The notes: generated by a model not told the origin, from the letters alone. 64,000 nt of DNA from a bacterium (GCA_030824555.1 JAVBXK010000060.1:1-64000); one strand, 5' to 3'; counted from the first letter of the stretch, positions 1 to 9,232 are shown. A program made the numbers and translations.

Positions 1-105
1 GCCGGTGCGGACGGGGGTGGCCGCACAGGTTCGCCCGTTCAGGGCGGGGCCTGCACGGCCATGCTCAGTGGCGGGTGACCGCCGGGTGGCCGTGAACCTG
101 GGGTG
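1..105. other. non-coding edge, downstream of tctA
   Basis: About 105 bases lie 3' of the tctA stop. I see no convincing gene or terminator here; open frames across it are antisense shadows of tctA. Confidence 0.4.
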
Positions 106-1596
106 TCAGCTGCGCCGGTGCCAGGCCAGCACGCGGGGGGTGATCAGCACCAAGGCCACCACCACCAGCAGGCCCAGCGACATGGGGCGCTCTGCGAACA
201 CGCGCCAGCTGCCTTCGCCGATGCTCAGGGCGTTGCGCATCTGTGCCTCGGCCACGGGGCCCAGGATGAGGCCCACGATGACGGGGGCGGTGGGGAAGTC
301 GTAGCGGCGCATTACCACACCGGCCAGGCCCAGGCCGAGCATCAGGTACAGATCGAATGCGCTCTGGCGCATGCCGTACACGCCCACGGTGGCAAAAATC
401 AAAATACCGGCGTACAGCGGCGCTTTGGGGATTTTGAGCAGCTTCACCCACAGGCCCACCAGCGGCAGGTTGAGCACCAGCAGCATCACGTTGCCGATGT
501 ACAGCGACGCGATCAACGCCCACACCAGCGTGGACGAGGTCTGGAACAGCTGCGGCCCAGCCTGTATGCCGTAGTTTTGCAGCGCGCTCAGCAAAATGGC
601 GGCCGTCACCGAGGTGGGGATGCCCAGCGTCAGCAGCGGCACCAGCGTGGCCGTCACGGCCGAGTTGTTGGCGGCCTCGGGGCCTGCCACACCTTCGATG
701 GCACCGGCGTGACCAAACTCCTTCTGGTGCTCGGGCGCGGCCAGCTTGCGCTCGGTGGCGTAGCTCAAAAAGGTGGGGATTTCAGAGCCGCCCGCCGGGA
801 TGCACCCGAACGGAAAGCCCAGCGCCGTGCCACGCAGCCAGGCGGGCCACGAGCGTTTCCACTCGGTTCGGGTCATGTGCACTTTGCCCAGGCGGTTCAT
901 GTCGCTGGGCGAATGGCCTTCGTACAGGGCGTTGTACAGCGCCTCGCTCACGGCAAACAGGCCCACGGCCACCAGCACCACTTCGATGCCGTCCATGAAC
1001 TCCATCACGCCGCCGGTGTAGCGCACCTGGCCCGAAATCTGGTCCATGCCCACCAGGCCCAATGCCAGGCCGATGAACAGCGCCGTCATGCCACGCAGCG
1101 TGCTTTCACCCAGCACCGCACTCACGGTGGTGAAGGCCAGCAGCATCAGGCAGAAGTACTCGGGGGGGCCCAGCTTCACGGCAAACTCGGCCAGCACCGG
1201 GGCAAACAGCGTGACCAAAATGGTGGCAATGGTGCCCGCCACGAACGACCCGATGGCCGAGGTGGCCAGCGCCGCACCGGCCCGGCCGCTTTTGGCCATC
1301 TTGAAGCCTTCCAGCGCCGTCACCATGGTGCCGGTTTCGCCGGGGGTGTTCAGCAAGATGGAGGTGGTGGAGCCGCCGTACATGGCGCCGTAGTAAATGC
1401 CCGCAAAAAAGATCATTGACGCGGTGGCCTCCACCTGTCCCGTGATGGGCAGCAGCATGGCCACCGTCACGGCAGGCCCCAGGCCGGGCAGCACGCCAAT
1501 GGCCGTGCCCAGCGCGCAGCCCACGAAAGCCCACATCAGGTTGACGGGGGTGCCTGCGGTGATGAAGCCGCCCAGCAGCTGGTTCCAGATGTCCAT
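106..1596 (-). CDS. tctA: tripartite tricarboxylate transporter large permease TctA
   Basis: Large integral-membrane subunit of a TTT-family carrier, which moves tricarboxylates (citrate is the classical substrate) delivered by the periplasmic TctC protein, using an ion gradient. The 496-residue length is normal for TctA. The protein is hydrophobic throughout, with about 11-12 possible membrane helices. The conserved glycine/proline-rich motif of the first half (GVLPGLGPA, near residue 34) is echoed in the second half by [12 protein letters not shown], consistent with the internal repeat of the family. It is the last gene of tctC-tctB-tctA, 37 bases after tctB. Substrate cannot be fixed from sequence; citrate or a related acid is inferred. 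Confidence 0.93.
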   Translation of the reverse strand: MDIWNQLLGGFITAGTPVNLMWAFVGCALGTAIGVLPGLGPAVTVAMLLPITGQVEATASMIFFAGIYYGAMYGGSTTSILLNTPGETGTMVTALEGFKMAKSGRAGAALATSAIGSFVAGTIATILVTLFAPVLAEFAVKLGPPEYFCLMLLAFTTVSAVLGESTLRGMTALFIGLALGLVGMDQISGQVRYTGGVMEFMDGIEVVLVAVGLFAVSEALYNALYEGHSPSDMNRLGKVHMTRTEWKRSWPAWLRGTALGFPFGCIPAGGSEIPTFLSYATERKLAAPEHQKEFGHAGAIEGVAGPEAANNSAVTATLVPLLTLGIPTSVTAAILLSALQNYGIQAGPQLFQTSSTLVWALIASLYIGNVMLLVLNLPLVGLWVKLLKIPKAPLYAGILIFATVGVYGMRQSAFDLYLMLGLGLAGVVMRRYDFPTAPVIVGLILGPVAEAQMRNALSIGEGSWRVFAERPMSLGLLVVVALVLITPRVLAWHRRS

Positions 1597-1633
1597 GGTG
1601 GTGTCCGGTTCAAAAAAGGGGAGGGGGCTGCGG

Positions 1634-2182
1634 TCAGAGCCAGCCGGTGGACGTGAGCGCAGGCAGGTTCACCGCCAGCACCTTGGTGAACAGCCAGAAC
1701 ACCGGGGCCGAAATGGCCAGGCCCATCAGCAGGTCTTTCAGCGAGCTGTACAGGGTGGCATCGCGGTGCCCTTCGGCCAGGCGCAGGCCGCGCACGGCCA
1801 GCACAAAACACAGCGCGCAGCTGAAGATGAAGCCCAGTGTGTTGATCAGGCTGGCGTTGGCCACCACGCCCGCGCACACCCAGGCCAGCGCAGGCCAGTC
1901 GCCTTTCGACGCGCCCGACGGCTCGCTCATGTGTTGATAGCCGCCGGTACGCGCCTGCCAGACCAGCATGGCGCCGCAAACGGCCAGTGCCGCAGCCACC
2001 ACCCAGGGCAGGAAGTTGGGGCCCACGCCAGCGTAGCCCGCATCAGCCGGGATGTCGGTGGCACCCCAGGTCATCACCGCAGCCACCACCAGCACGCCCA
2101 CGCCCACGGCGGTTTGGCCTGCCTGGTGGTTGACGGGGTCCTGCGTGGGAACAGGGTCGTTGGTGGGGGCTGGCGTGAGCAT
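1634..2182 (-). CDS. tctB: tripartite tricarboxylate transporter small permease TctB
   Basis: Small membrane subunit that partners TctA in the inner membrane. The product has 182 residues and four predicted membrane helices: two in the first half and two around the conserved segment SLKDLLMGLAISAPVF in the second half. I chose the ATG at 2182 because AGGAA lies 9 bases upstream on the coding strand; an in-frame start at 2221 lacks a good ribosome site and lies inside an interspersed repeat. It sits between tctC and tctA in the usual order. TctB proteins are poorly conserved, so the assignment leans on position, size and membrane topology. Confidence 0.88.
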   Translation of the reverse strand: MLTPAPTNDPVPTQDPVNHQAGQTAVGVGVLVVAAVMTWGATDIPADAGYAGVGPNFLPWVVAAALAVCGAMLVWQARTGGYQHMSEPSGASKGDWPALAWVCAGVVANASLINTLGFIFSCALCFVLAVRGLRLAEGHRDATLYSSLKDLLMGLAISAPVFWLFTKVLAVNLPALTSTGWL

Positions 2183-2198
2183 GATGGGTATTCCTGTG

Positions 2199-2258
2199 TT
2201 GATAGCTGACTGTTCAATCAATACAAGCGGTATAGCCTGTTTTTATTGATAAATAGTC
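2199..2258 (+). repeat. interspersed AT-rich element, copy 1 (intergenic)
   Basis: Begins GATAGCTG at 2201, continues with an AAGCGGTATAGCC core, then GTTTTTATTGATAAA. The order GATAGCTG, AAGCG-RTR-AGGC core, T-run, ATTGAT/ATTCA matches the other copies listed here. It lies in the tctC-tctB spacer, just upstream of the tctB ribosome site. Confidence 0.6.
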
Positions 2259-2328
2259 GCGGTCAGACCACCCGGTCTGCTGACCCGGTGGTTGGCCTCG
2301 AACAAGCGGTGGTGGTATGGGGTGGTGG

Positions 2329-3288
2329 TCAGACCATGCCGGCGCGGACCATGGTGGCGCGCAGGGCGGCAAAGTCGCTGTCCACAAAGTCGGCAAACGC
2401 CTGGCCGGTCAGCAGGGCGGGGGTCCAGGCGTTTTTGGTCATGGACTCTTGCCACGACTTGGTCTTGGTGGCCTTGACGACCATGTCGGCCAGCGCGTCG
2501 CGCTGTGCGGGGGTGATGCCGGCCGCGCCGTACACGCCGCGCCAGTTGCCAATTTCCACGTCAATGCCCTGCTCTTTCAGTGTGGGCACGTCGATGCCGG
2601 GCAAGCGCTTGGCCGACGTGACGGCAATGGCGCGCATCTTGCCCGACTCGATGTAAGGCTGGAACTCGCTGTAGCCGCTGCCTCCGATGGTGACGTTGCC
2701 ACCCAGGATGGCGGCGGTGGCCTCACCACCCCCACGGAAGGGCACGTAGTTGATCTTGGCCGCCGACACGCCCACGGCCTGCGCGATCATGGCGGCGGCA
2801 ATGTGCTCGGTGGCCCCGCGCGAACCACCGCCCCATTTGATGCTACCGGGGTCCTTCTTGAGCTGTTCCACCACGTCTTTCATGGTTTTGTAGGGCGAGT
2901 TGGCGGGCAGCACGAACACGTTGTACTCGCTGGTCAGCCGCGCAATGGGGGTGACCTGCGTGACCGACACCGGCGGCTTGCCAGTGATGATGCCGCCCAG
3001 CATGACCGCACCCATCACCATCAGCGCATTGGGGTCGCCTTTGGCGGCGTTGTAAAACTGCGCCAGGCCGATGGCCCCCGCTGCGCCGCCCTTGTTCTCG
3101 AACGTGACCGACGAGGCCATACCCGCTTCGCGCAGGGCGTTGCCCAGTGCGCGGCCTGTGGTGTCCCAGCCACCGCCGGGGTTGGCAGGGATCATCATCT
3201 TCAGGTTGGCGCTGGCCCAGGCCGACAGGGGCAGCGAGCCGGTGGCAGCCAGGGCGGCCAGGGATTTGAGGAAGGTGTCGCGACGCAT
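2329..3288 (-). CDS. tctC: tricarboxylate-binding periplasmic receptor, TctC/Bug family
   Basis: Periplasmic solute receptor that captures a carboxylate and delivers it to TctAB. The 319-residue protein starts with a Sec-type signal peptide (RRDTFLKSL, hydrophobic core, cleavage likely after AWA). Bug-family hallmarks follow: the IPANPGGGWD loop near residue 33, FENKGGAAG, and YVPFRGGGE in the ligand-binding region. AGGAGA precedes the ATG at a good distance. It is the first gene of the minus-strand tct operon and is divergent from the tctDE regulators, the layout of classical citrate-inducible TctC/TctDE loci. Bug proteins bind diverse organic acids, so citrate is probable but not shown. Confidence 0.92.
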   Translation of the reverse strand: MRRDTFLKSLAALAATGSLPLSAWASANLKMMIPANPGGGWDTTGRALGNALREAGMASSVTFENKGGAAGAIGLAQFYNAAKGDPNALMVMGAVMLGGIITGKPPVSVTQVTPIARLTSEYNVFVLPANSPYKTMKDVVEQLKKDPGSIKWGGGSRGATEHIAAAMIAQAVGVSAAKINYVPFRGGGEATAAILGGNVTIGGSGYSEFQPYIESGKMRAIAVTSAKRLPGIDVPTLKEQGIDVEIGNWRGVYGAAGITPAQRDALADMVVKATKTKSWQESMTKNAWTPALLTGQAFADFVDSDFAALRATMVRAGMV

Positions 3289-3483
3289 GGGTTGTCTCCT
3301 GAATGTGGACGTTGCCGTGAAATCAAAACGAAGCCTGATGGTCGTGGCCGAGGCTGTCAGTTGGCTGTCCGCGAGCTAGGGGTTTGCCCTGATGCGGTGC
3401 ATGGGCGCGGCGTGGCGCGGACTTCCCATAATGGCCAGACCAACACCTCACCGACGCGATGCCGCCCCCATGGACGTGCCCGA
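3289..3483. promoter_or_regulatory. divergent tctC / tctDE control region
   Basis: About 195 bases separate the divergent starts of tctC and tctD and must hold the promoters of both operons and, by analogy with TctD systems, the TctD-phosphate sites. I could not single out a convincing direct repeat or promoter element by eye. Confidence 0.5.
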
Positions 3484-4221
3484 ATGAAACTGCTGCTCAT
3501 CGAAGACAACCTGTCACTCCAGACCACGCTGGCCCGCACCCTGGTGCGCCAGGGGTTTGCCGTGCACACGTGTGGCAACGGCTTGGCGGCTTTCGACCTC
3601 TGGCGCACCGAGCAACCCGACCTGGTGCTGCTGGACCTGAGCCTGCCCGGCCAGGACGGGCTGACCCTGCTGACCAAAGCCCGGGCGGCGGGGTGGCGCA
3701 CCCCCGTCATTGTGCTGACCGCGCGGGGCACGGTGGGCGACCGCATCCTGGGGCTCAATACCGGGGCCGACGACTACCTGGCCAAACCGTTTGACCTGGA
3801 CGAGCTGGAAGCCCGCATCAAAGCCTTGCTTCGCCGCCACGGCGCGTTGCCCCACGCAGCTGCGCCAGCGTCCGGTGTACCGGGCGGGCTCGGCATATCC
3901 GGTGAGGCGGGTGGGCGCAGTGGCTGGGCACCGCCATTTGGTGGCCTGCAAGCCGATCGCGAAGACGGTGCCGTGTACCTGCATGGCCAACCCCTGGAAC
4001 TGCCCCCGCGCGAGCTGGCGCTGCTGCGCGCCCTGCTGGCCAAACCCGGCCACGCGATTGCCAAAGAACGGCTGTTCGAGCTGGTGTTCCCTGGCGAACT
4101 GGATGTGCAGACCGAGGCCATCGAAGTGGTGGCCTACCGCCTGCGCAAAAAGCTGGCGGGCACCGACGTGCAGCTGGTGACGCTGCGCGGGCTGGGCTAT
4201 TTGCTGAAAGGCCCGGGGTGA
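3484..4221 (+). CDS. tctD: OmpR-family response regulator TctD
   Basis: Cytoplasmic response regulator expected to activate the tct transporter in response to TctE. It has 245 residues. Receiver domain is residues 1-118, with acidic pair E7-D8, phospho-acceptor D51 (LVLLDLSLP) and the KPF switch lysine. The winged helix is C-terminal, ending in the typical RGLGYLLKG. Between the domains is an unusually long linker (about residues 119-155, rich in Ala, Gly and Pro), which makes it longer than the common 220-residue TctD. The open frame extends far upstream, but M at 3484 starts exactly at the conserved MKLLLIEDN. The stop overlaps the tctE start by four bases. Confidence 0.93.
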   Translation: MKLLLIEDNLSLQTTLARTLVRQGFAVHTCGNGLAAFDLWRTEQPDLVLLDLSLPGQDGLTLLTKARAAGWRTPVIVLTARGTVGDRILGLNTGADDYLAKPFDLDELEARIKALLRRHGALPHAAAPASGVPGGLGISGEAGGRSGWAPPFGGLQADREDGAVYLHGQPLELPPRELALLRALLAKPGHAIAKERLFELVFPGELDVQTEAIEVVAYRLRKKLAGTDVQLVTLRGLGYLLKGPG

Positions 4222-5792
4222 ACCGCTTGCGCAATCCCCTGCAAAGCCCCCTGCGCCCTGCGCCGCCCCATCGCCCCGGCCCAGCCGTTTCGTTGCGCTG
4301 GCAGCTCATGGCGGGCATTTTGTTGCCGGTGGTGCTGGTGCTGGCCGTCAACACCGTGTTTTTGTACCGGCAGGCACTGGCAGCCGTCAACACCGCTTAC
4401 GACCGCACTTTGCTGGCATCGGCCAAAGCCATTGGCGAGCAGTTGCAGGTCACGGGTGTGGGCGAGGCGGCGCAGTTGAATGCGTCGGTGCTGTACTCGT
4501 CGCTGGAGGCATTCGAGGCCGACAACCGCAGTCGCCTGTTTTACCGCGTGAGCGGTTTTTCGGGCGAAATGGTGTCGGGTTTTGCCGACCTGCCTGCGTG
4601 GACCGGGCGCATCCCCACCCAAAGCGCCTACGCCGCACTGGTCGATTTCTACGACGACACCTACCAGGGTCAACCCGTGCGCATGGCCGTGCTGCTGCAG
4701 CCCGTGGCTGGCCCCAGCGGGCAGGGCATGGCCACCGTGCAGGTGGCCGAAACGCTGGAGCTGCGCGAAACGCTGGCCCGCCGCATCCTCATCGACACCC
4801 TTTGGCGCCAGCTGGCGCTGCTGGGCGTGATCGCCGGTGTGGTGGTGTGGGTGGTGCACCGCGCCACCCGCCCCGTCCAGCAACTCGGGGCGTTGCTGGC
4901 CCTGCGCAGCGAAAGTGACCTGTCGCCGCTGCCCGCAGCCAATGCCCCGCAGGAGCTGCGCCCGCTGGTCGATGCCACCAACCAGCACATGGCACGGCTG
5001 AGCCATTTGCTGGCCCACCAGAAACGTTTTGTGCGCGACACCTCGCACCAGCTGCGCACGCCGCTGGCGGTGCTGAAAGCGCAGGTGCAGTCGGCCCGGC
5101 GCGGCGACGTGCCCGCGCCGCAGGCCTTGCAGGAGATCGAGCACACGGTGGACGATGCCACCGAGTTGGCCAACCAGATGCTGGCACTGGCCAAGGCCGA
5201 GCAGCTGCAGGCCAGCACCGACGTGGCGGCCATGCCCGTCACCGACTGGGCCACCACGGTGCGGCAGGTGGCGTTGGACACGTCGGCACTGATGGGCCAG
5301 CGCCACATCGACTTCGGGCTGCAACTGCCCCCGCAGCCCGTGTGGGTGCACGCCCACGAATGGGCGCTGCGCGAACTGACGCGCAACCTGCTGCACAACG
5401 CCATTCGGTACAGCCCCGTGCAGGGCGTGCTGGACGTTGCGTTGCGTGTGGATGGCTCTGACGGTACCGGCGGCTCGGTTAACCAGCTTGGCGGTACCGC
5501 CGCGTTGGTCATCACCGACCATGGGCCGGGCATCCCGGCGTCGTTGCGGCCGCATCTGTTCCAGCCGTTTGCCAGGGGGCGGCCCGACGACGGCCAAGGC
5601 ACCGGGCTGGGCCTGGCCATTTGCCACGGGTTGGTGCTGGCGCTGGGCGGTGGGCTGTCGCTCGACAACCGCGAGGAGGCCGGGCAGGCGGGCGGGCGGG
5701 TTGAGGGACTGGACGCCGTGGTGCGCCTGCCCTTGGCGACCCGCAGCCCCCCGCCCAGCACCGATCCCGCGTCGCAAGGGCTTTCCCCATAA
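4218..5792 (+). CDS. tctE: sensor histidine kinase TctE
   Basis: Inner-membrane sensor kinase paired with TctD. Of 524 residues, helices at about 29-50 and 198-213 bracket a periplasmic sensor of the 2CSK_N type; then a short HAMP-like segment; the H-box has H277 (DTSHQLRTP); the catalytic core contains LLHNAIRYSP (N box), DHGPGIP (G1) and GTGLGLAI (G2). The start is GTG, overlapping the tctD stop (GTGA), so the genes are translationally coupled. The C-terminal tail after the G2 box is Arg/Pro-rich. Ligand is inferred to be the tricarboxylate moved by TctABC. Confidence 0.92.
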   Translation: MNRLRNPLQSPLRPAPPHRPGPAVSLRWQLMAGILLPVVLVLAVNTVFLYRQALAAVNTAYDRTLLASAKAIGEQLQVTGVGEAAQLNASVLYSSLEAFEADNRSRLFYRVSGFSGEMVSGFADLPAWTGRIPTQSAYAALVDFYDDTYQGQPVRMAVLLQPVAGPSGQGMATVQVAETLELRETLARRILIDTLWRQLALLGVIAGVVVWVVHRATRPVQQLGALLALRSESDLSPLPAANAPQELRPLVDATNQHMARLSHLLAHQKRFVRDTSHQLRTPLAVLKAQVQSARRGDVPAPQALQEIEHTVDDATELANQMLALAKAEQLQASTDVAAMPVTDWATTVRQVALDTSALMGQRHIDFGLQLPPQPVWVHAHEWALRELTRNLLHNAIRYSPVQGVLDVALRVDGSDGTGGSVNQLGGTAALVITDHGPGIPASLRPHLFQPFARGRPDDGQGTGLGLAICHGLVLALGGGLSLDNREEAGQAGGRVEGLDAVVRLPLATRSPPPSTDPASQGLSP

Positions 5793-5801
5793 TGGGCACG
5801 C

Positions 5802-6734
5802 ATGGACAAACTCAAAGCCATTGAAACCTTTGTGGCCGTGGCCCAGCGCGGCAGCCTGACGGCGGCGGCCAAGGCCGAAGGTGTGGCACCCGCCATCATC
5901 GGCCGCCGACTCGACGGGCTGGAAGAGCACCTGGGCGTCAAGCTCATGGTGCGCACCACCCGCCGCATCACGCTCACGCACGAGGGCAGCGCGTTTTTGG
6001 AGGACTGCCAGCGCGTGCTGGTCGACCTGGCCAACGCCGAGGCCAGCGTCAGCGCCGGTGGCGTGAAGGCCAGCGGGCATTTGCGCATCACGGCACCCGC
6101 CGGTTTCGGGCGGCGGCACGTGGCCCCGCTGGTGCCGCATTTTCGCGAGCTGCACCCCGAGGTGAGCGTGTCGCTCAACCTGTCAGACCGCGTGGTGGAC
6201 ATGGCCGCCGAGGGCTACGACTGCGCCGTGCGCGTGGGCGACCTGCCCGATTCGTCGCTGGTCAGCGTGCGCCTGGCCGACAACCGCCGCCTGTGCGTGG
6301 CCACGCCCACCTACCTGCGCCGCCACGGCACGCCGCGCCACCCTTCCGAGCTGGTGAAGCACGATTGCCTGACGCTGTCGAGCGACGCGTCACAGACCCG
6401 TGGCTGGGCGTTTCATGTGCCGTTGGACCCGCCCGAGCCCGGCATGAGCGAACTCATCCACCTGCGTCCCGGCGGCCCGCTGGACTGTTCCGATGGACAG
6501 GTGCTGCACGAGTGGTGCCTGGCCGGTTACGGCATTGCCTGGCGCAGCACCTGGGAAGTGGAGGCCGACATTGCCGCAGGCCGCCTGGTGCCGCTGCTGG
6601 AAGCCTTTGCCGCCCCGCCCAACGGCATTTACGCCGTGTTCCCGCAACGCAAACACCTGGCGCTGCGCGTGCGGCTGTGGATCGATTTTTTGAAACAGCG
6701 CTACGGGCAGGTGCAGTTCTGGCGTGGGGCGTGA
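5802..6734 (+). CDS. LysR-family transcriptional regulator
   Basis: 310-residue LysR-type regulator. The N-terminal winged helix (about residues 1-60) contains AAAKAEGVAPAIIGRRLDGLEEHLG followed by LMVRTTRRITLTHEG. The conventional SxVSRxI recognition helix is altered to PAIIGRRL, a form I associate with the DsdC/AaeR-like subgroup of LysR proteins. The effector domain follows (LRITAPAGFGRRHVAPLVPHF). It begins 9 bases after tctE and may be read through from it, although most LysR genes control a neighbour. No divergently transcribed partner is adjacent, so the target is unknown. Confidence 0.88.
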   Translation: MDKLKAIETFVAVAQRGSLTAAAKAEGVAPAIIGRRLDGLEEHLGVKLMVRTTRRITLTHEGSAFLEDCQRVLVDLANAEASVSAGGVKASGHLRITAPAGFGRRHVAPLVPHFRELHPEVSVSLNLSDRVVDMAAEGYDCAVRVGDLPDSSLVSVRLADNRRLCVATPTYLRRHGTPRHPSELVKHDCLTLSSDASQTRGWAFHVPLDPPEPGMSELIHLRPGGPLDCSDGQVLHEWCLAGYGIAWRSTWEVEADIAAGRLVPLLEAFAAPPNGIYAVFPQRKHLALRVRLWIDFLKQRYGQVQFWRGA

Positions 6735-6869
6735 CCGTTGACCCCCTGCTTGACAGGGACATCGACTGCCCTGTTGGAGATGTGTGTCTGCGCTCCTATC
6801 ATGGCCCCGGGCCGCGTCAATGGTGGCGCGGCCTGCCACATCAACCTGCTTTTGTTTTGGGAGCGCGCC

Positions 6870-7862
6870 ATGTCAACTTCACCCCTGCCGCGATGGATCA
6901 GCCTGGTCGCCTGTGCCCTTTTTTGTGCCGCGCAAGCGCAGGCAGCGCCGTTCGGCAACGGCAGTTTTGAACTGCCCGGTGGGGCAACGACCACGCGCAC
7001 CATCATCGGCAGCGGCGAAAACCTGGGGGGGTGGGTCAACGGCACGCAGGGCACGCAGGTGTACCAGGCGGGCCATACCGACAACATCGAATCGCAGGAC
7101 GAATGGTTCTACGTCAGCTTCGGCCACAACGGGACCACCGGCGGCACCCTGTCGCAGACTTTCGACACAGAAGTCGGTGCCACCTACGATGTCAATTACC
7201 ACATCGCGCCTCAGCAGGGCCTGGACCCCGAGCAGAAAGCGGCGGCATTCGTGTACGACCAGGCCAACACCACTTCTGCCGGGTTTTTGGCCGGTGAGAT
7301 CAATGACGTGGGCACGTCTGCGTTTGTATGGACGCGTGGCAAGCCCGTGCGCTTCGTGGCCCGGTCTGCGCAAAGCACACTGATGTTTCAGGACCTGACG
7401 CCCAGCGGCGCTGGCGGCGGTGCCAACTGGGGCGTGGACAACGTGACCGTGGTGAAAGCGACCAGTGGCACCCCGACCACGCCCACCACCCCGGTGGTCA
7501 CAGCGCCCAGCTTCACCGCCACGGTCAGTGGTCAGGACTTTCTTCAGACCGTGGTGGGCAACATCAAAGTGGGCAGTGCAGACGTGGGCGAGGCATTGCA
7601 GGTGTATGCGCTGGTCGTGTTGCGCAACGGCCTGATCCTGGCCAAGAGCGGAACGGGCAACAACTGGGTGCTGATCAGCCAGAACTTCCTCGATGTGCCG
7701 GTTGTGCAGAGCTTCACAGGCTCAGCCGATACGCTGTCCGTGCCCCTCTATTCGGCCACCAACCTGAAGGGCCTTGGCGCCACCGTCTACATCGGTTACG
7801 GCAAGAGCCTGACTGACATGATTACCACGCAGAAATTCGGCATGCTTCACTCGGTGGAGTGA
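6870..7862 (+). CDS. secreted protein with DUF642-like N-terminal domain
   Basis: Exported protein of unknown function, 330 residues. A signal peptide spans about residues 1-26 (cleavage after AQAQA). The mature N-terminus, GNGSFELPGG..., with a later GGWVNGTQGTQVYQ and a closing NWGVDNVTVVK, resembles the beta-sandwich DUF642/carbohydrate-binding type folds (residues 27-205). A short Thr/Pro linker (about 206-218) joins a second domain of about 110 residues that I do not recognise. No sorting motif or C-terminal membrane anchor is seen. The ATG at 6870 was chosen for the GGGAG ribosome site and because it opens directly into the signal peptide. Role at the cell surface is inference only. Confidence 0.72.
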   Translation: MSTSPLPRWISLVACALFCAAQAQAAPFGNGSFELPGGATTTRTIIGSGENLGGWVNGTQGTQVYQAGHTDNIESQDEWFYVSFGHNGTTGGTLSQTFDTEVGATYDVNYHIAPQQGLDPEQKAAAFVYDQANTTSAGFLAGEINDVGTSAFVWTRGKPVRFVARSAQSTLMFQDLTPSGAGGGANWGVDNVTVVKATSGTPTTPTTPVVTAPSFTATVSGQDFLQTVVGNIKVGSADVGEALQVYALVVLRNGLILAKSGTGNNWVLISQNFLDVPVVQSFTGSADTLSVPLYSATNLKGLGATVYIGYGKSLTDMITTQKFGMLHSVE

Positions 7863-7880
7863 GGCCCGGGCCAGTGGCCG

Positions 7881-7905
7881 GGGGCGGTGCAAGGGTCACC
7901 GCCCC
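7881..7905. terminator. GC-rich hairpin between convergent genes
   Basis: Perfect 9-base arms GGGGCGGTG and CACCGCCCC around a 7-base loop, lying between the convergent secreted-protein and acyl-CoA dehydrogenase genes and covering the latter's stop codon. It lacks a clear T-run, so intrinsic termination is uncertain. Confidence 0.45.
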
Positions 7906-9074
7906 AGCAACGACCGCGCCACCAGCTCTTTCATGATTTCGGATGTGCCGCCGTAGATGCGCAGCACGCGGGCGTCGGTCCAGAAGCGGGAAATGGGGTA
8001 TTCAGCCATGTAGCCGTAGCCCCCGAACAGCTGCAGGCACTGGTCGGCCACGCGGCTGAACAGCTCGCTGGCGTGCAGCTTCAGCGCCGAAGCGGCCTCG
8101 GGTGACAGCTCGCCCCGACGGTAGGCATCCACACACGCGTTCAGAAAGGCCTCGGCCGCCGCGATGTCGGTGGCCACCTGGGCCAGGGTGAAGCGGGTGT
8201 TCTGGAACTGGGCAATGGGCTGGCCGAAGGCCTGGCGCTCTTGCACATACTTCAGCGTCACGTCCAGCGCGCCTTTGGCACCGGCAACGCCTTGCACGCC
8301 GATGATGAGGCGCTCGCGCGGCAGCTCGCGCATCATCTGCACAAAGCCCTGGCCCTCTACACCGCCCAGCAACGCATCGGCGGGCACGCGCATGTCGTTG
8401 AAAAACAGCTCGGACGTGTCACCGGCGTGCTGCCCCACTTTTTCCAGGTTGGCCCCGCGCGAGAAACCGGGGGTGGTGGTGTCCACCAGGAACAGGCTCA
8501 CGCCTTTGGCTCCCGCCGCCGAATCGGTTTTGGCTGCCAGCACCAGCAGGTCGGCGTTCTGGCCGTTGGAAATGAAAATTTTGGAACCGTTGATGACGTA
8601 GCCGTCGCCCGCTTCGTCGTGTACCCGCCGGGCGGTGGTGCGCAGGGCTTTCAGGTCGCTGCCCGCGCCGGGCTCGGTCATGCCGATGGCGGCAATGGCC
8701 TGGCCGCTCACCATGCGCGGCAGCCAGTGCTGGCGCTGGGCCTCGGTGCCGCAATGCAGCAGATAGGGCGGGATGATGTCGCAATGCACCTGCAAACCGC
8801 CCACAAAGCCCGAGTAGCCACGGCGCGACAGCACCTCGGCCACCGCAAACGAGAAGTTGGCGCTGGCACCGGTGCCGCCGTAGGCTTCGGGCACATCGGC
8901 GCACAGGAAGCCTTGCGCACCCATGCGGGCAAACACCTCGCGCGGCACCAGCCCGGCCTTTTCCCACTGGCGGTAATGGGGTTCGATTTCGGCATCGCAA
9001 AAGCGGTGGAGCGCGTCGGTGAACTGCGTCAGGTCGGCTTGCTCATCGGCAGGAACGAGGTGGTTGGTCAGCAT
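7896..9074 (-). CDS. acyl-CoA dehydrogenase family protein
   Basis: FAD-dependent dehydrogenase introducing the alpha-beta double bond into an acyl-CoA, first step of beta-oxidation. It has 392 residues, the normal family length. Signatures in order: IAAIGMTEPGAGSDL (FAD/substrate-binding signature, about residues 130-145), GYVINGSKIFISNG, VQERQAFGQPIAQFQ, the LQLFGGYGYM signature, and the C-terminal RIYGGTSEIM, whose Glu is the expected catalytic base. It is the last gene of the minus-strand catabolic cluster, separated from the thiolase gene by a heptamer array and an interspersed element. Chain length or aromatic preference cannot be judged by eye. Confidence 0.92.
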   Translation of the reverse strand: MLTNHLVPADEQADLTQFTDALHRFCDAEIEPHYRQWEKAGLVPREVFARMGAQGFLCADVPEAYGGTGASANFSFAVAEVLSRRGYSGFVGGLQVHCDIIPPYLLHCGTEAQRQHWLPRMVSGQAIAAIGMTEPGAGSDLKALRTTARRVHDEAGDGYVINGSKIFISNGQNADLLVLAAKTDSAAGAKGVSLFLVDTTTPGFSRGANLEKVGQHAGDTSELFFNDMRVPADALLGGVEGQGFVQMMRELPRERLIIGVQGVAGAKGALDVTLKYVQERQAFGQPIAQFQNTRFTLAQVATDIAAAEAFLNACVDAYRRGELSPEAASALKLHASELFSRVADQCLQLFGGYGYMAEYPISRFWTDARVLRIYGGTSEIMKELVARSLLGR

Positions 9075-9100
9075 GGTGTGTCAACTCGCTTTTGAAAAAG

Positions 9101-9154
9101 TAGCTGATATCGCTTTTGAATAAAGCGTTAAAGGCCAAAAAAGCATGAAAAATT
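9101..9154 (+). repeat. interspersed AT-rich element, copy 2 (intergenic)
   Basis: Contains TAGCTGATAT, a perfect hairpin (CGCTTT, TGAAT, AAAGCG at 9111-9127), then the core TTAAAGGCCAAAAAA. It lies directly upstream of the acyl-CoA dehydrogenase start, so it can affect that gene's leader. Confidence 0.65.
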
Positions 9155-9160
9155 GATTGA

Positions 9161-9228
9161 CTCAGGGCTCAGGGCTCAGGGCTCAGGGCTCAGGGCTCAG
9201 GGCTCAGGGCTCAGGGCTCAGGGCTCAG
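9161..9228. repeat. heptamer tandem array (CTCAGGG), 9.7 copies
   Basis: Nine exact CTCAGGG units followed by CTCAG. The array lies 4 bases beyond the thiolase stop codon. On the thiolase coding strand the unit reads CCCTGAG; because 7 is not a multiple of 3, TGA appears in all three frames. Too short and lacking spacers for CRISPR. Confidence 0.95.
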
Positions 9229-9232
9229 CCAC

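Noticed and set aside
103-1419. Long open frame of 438 codons on the plus strand opposite tctA
   Set aside because: His/Gln-rich composition typical of an antisense GC-rich shadow; tctA on the other strand is unmistakable.
2199-2258. Interspersed elements as insertion-sequence ends
   Set aside because: No transposase frame lies between copies and the elements are far too short; a non-autonomous repeat is the better description.
4197-6155. Open frame of 652 codons on the minus strand across tctE and the LysR gene
   Set aside because: Spans two well-supported genes on the opposite strand; no recognisable protein features.
9161-9228. Possible CRISPR array
   Set aside because: Units are 7 bases and directly tandem, without spacers; no cas genes nearby.
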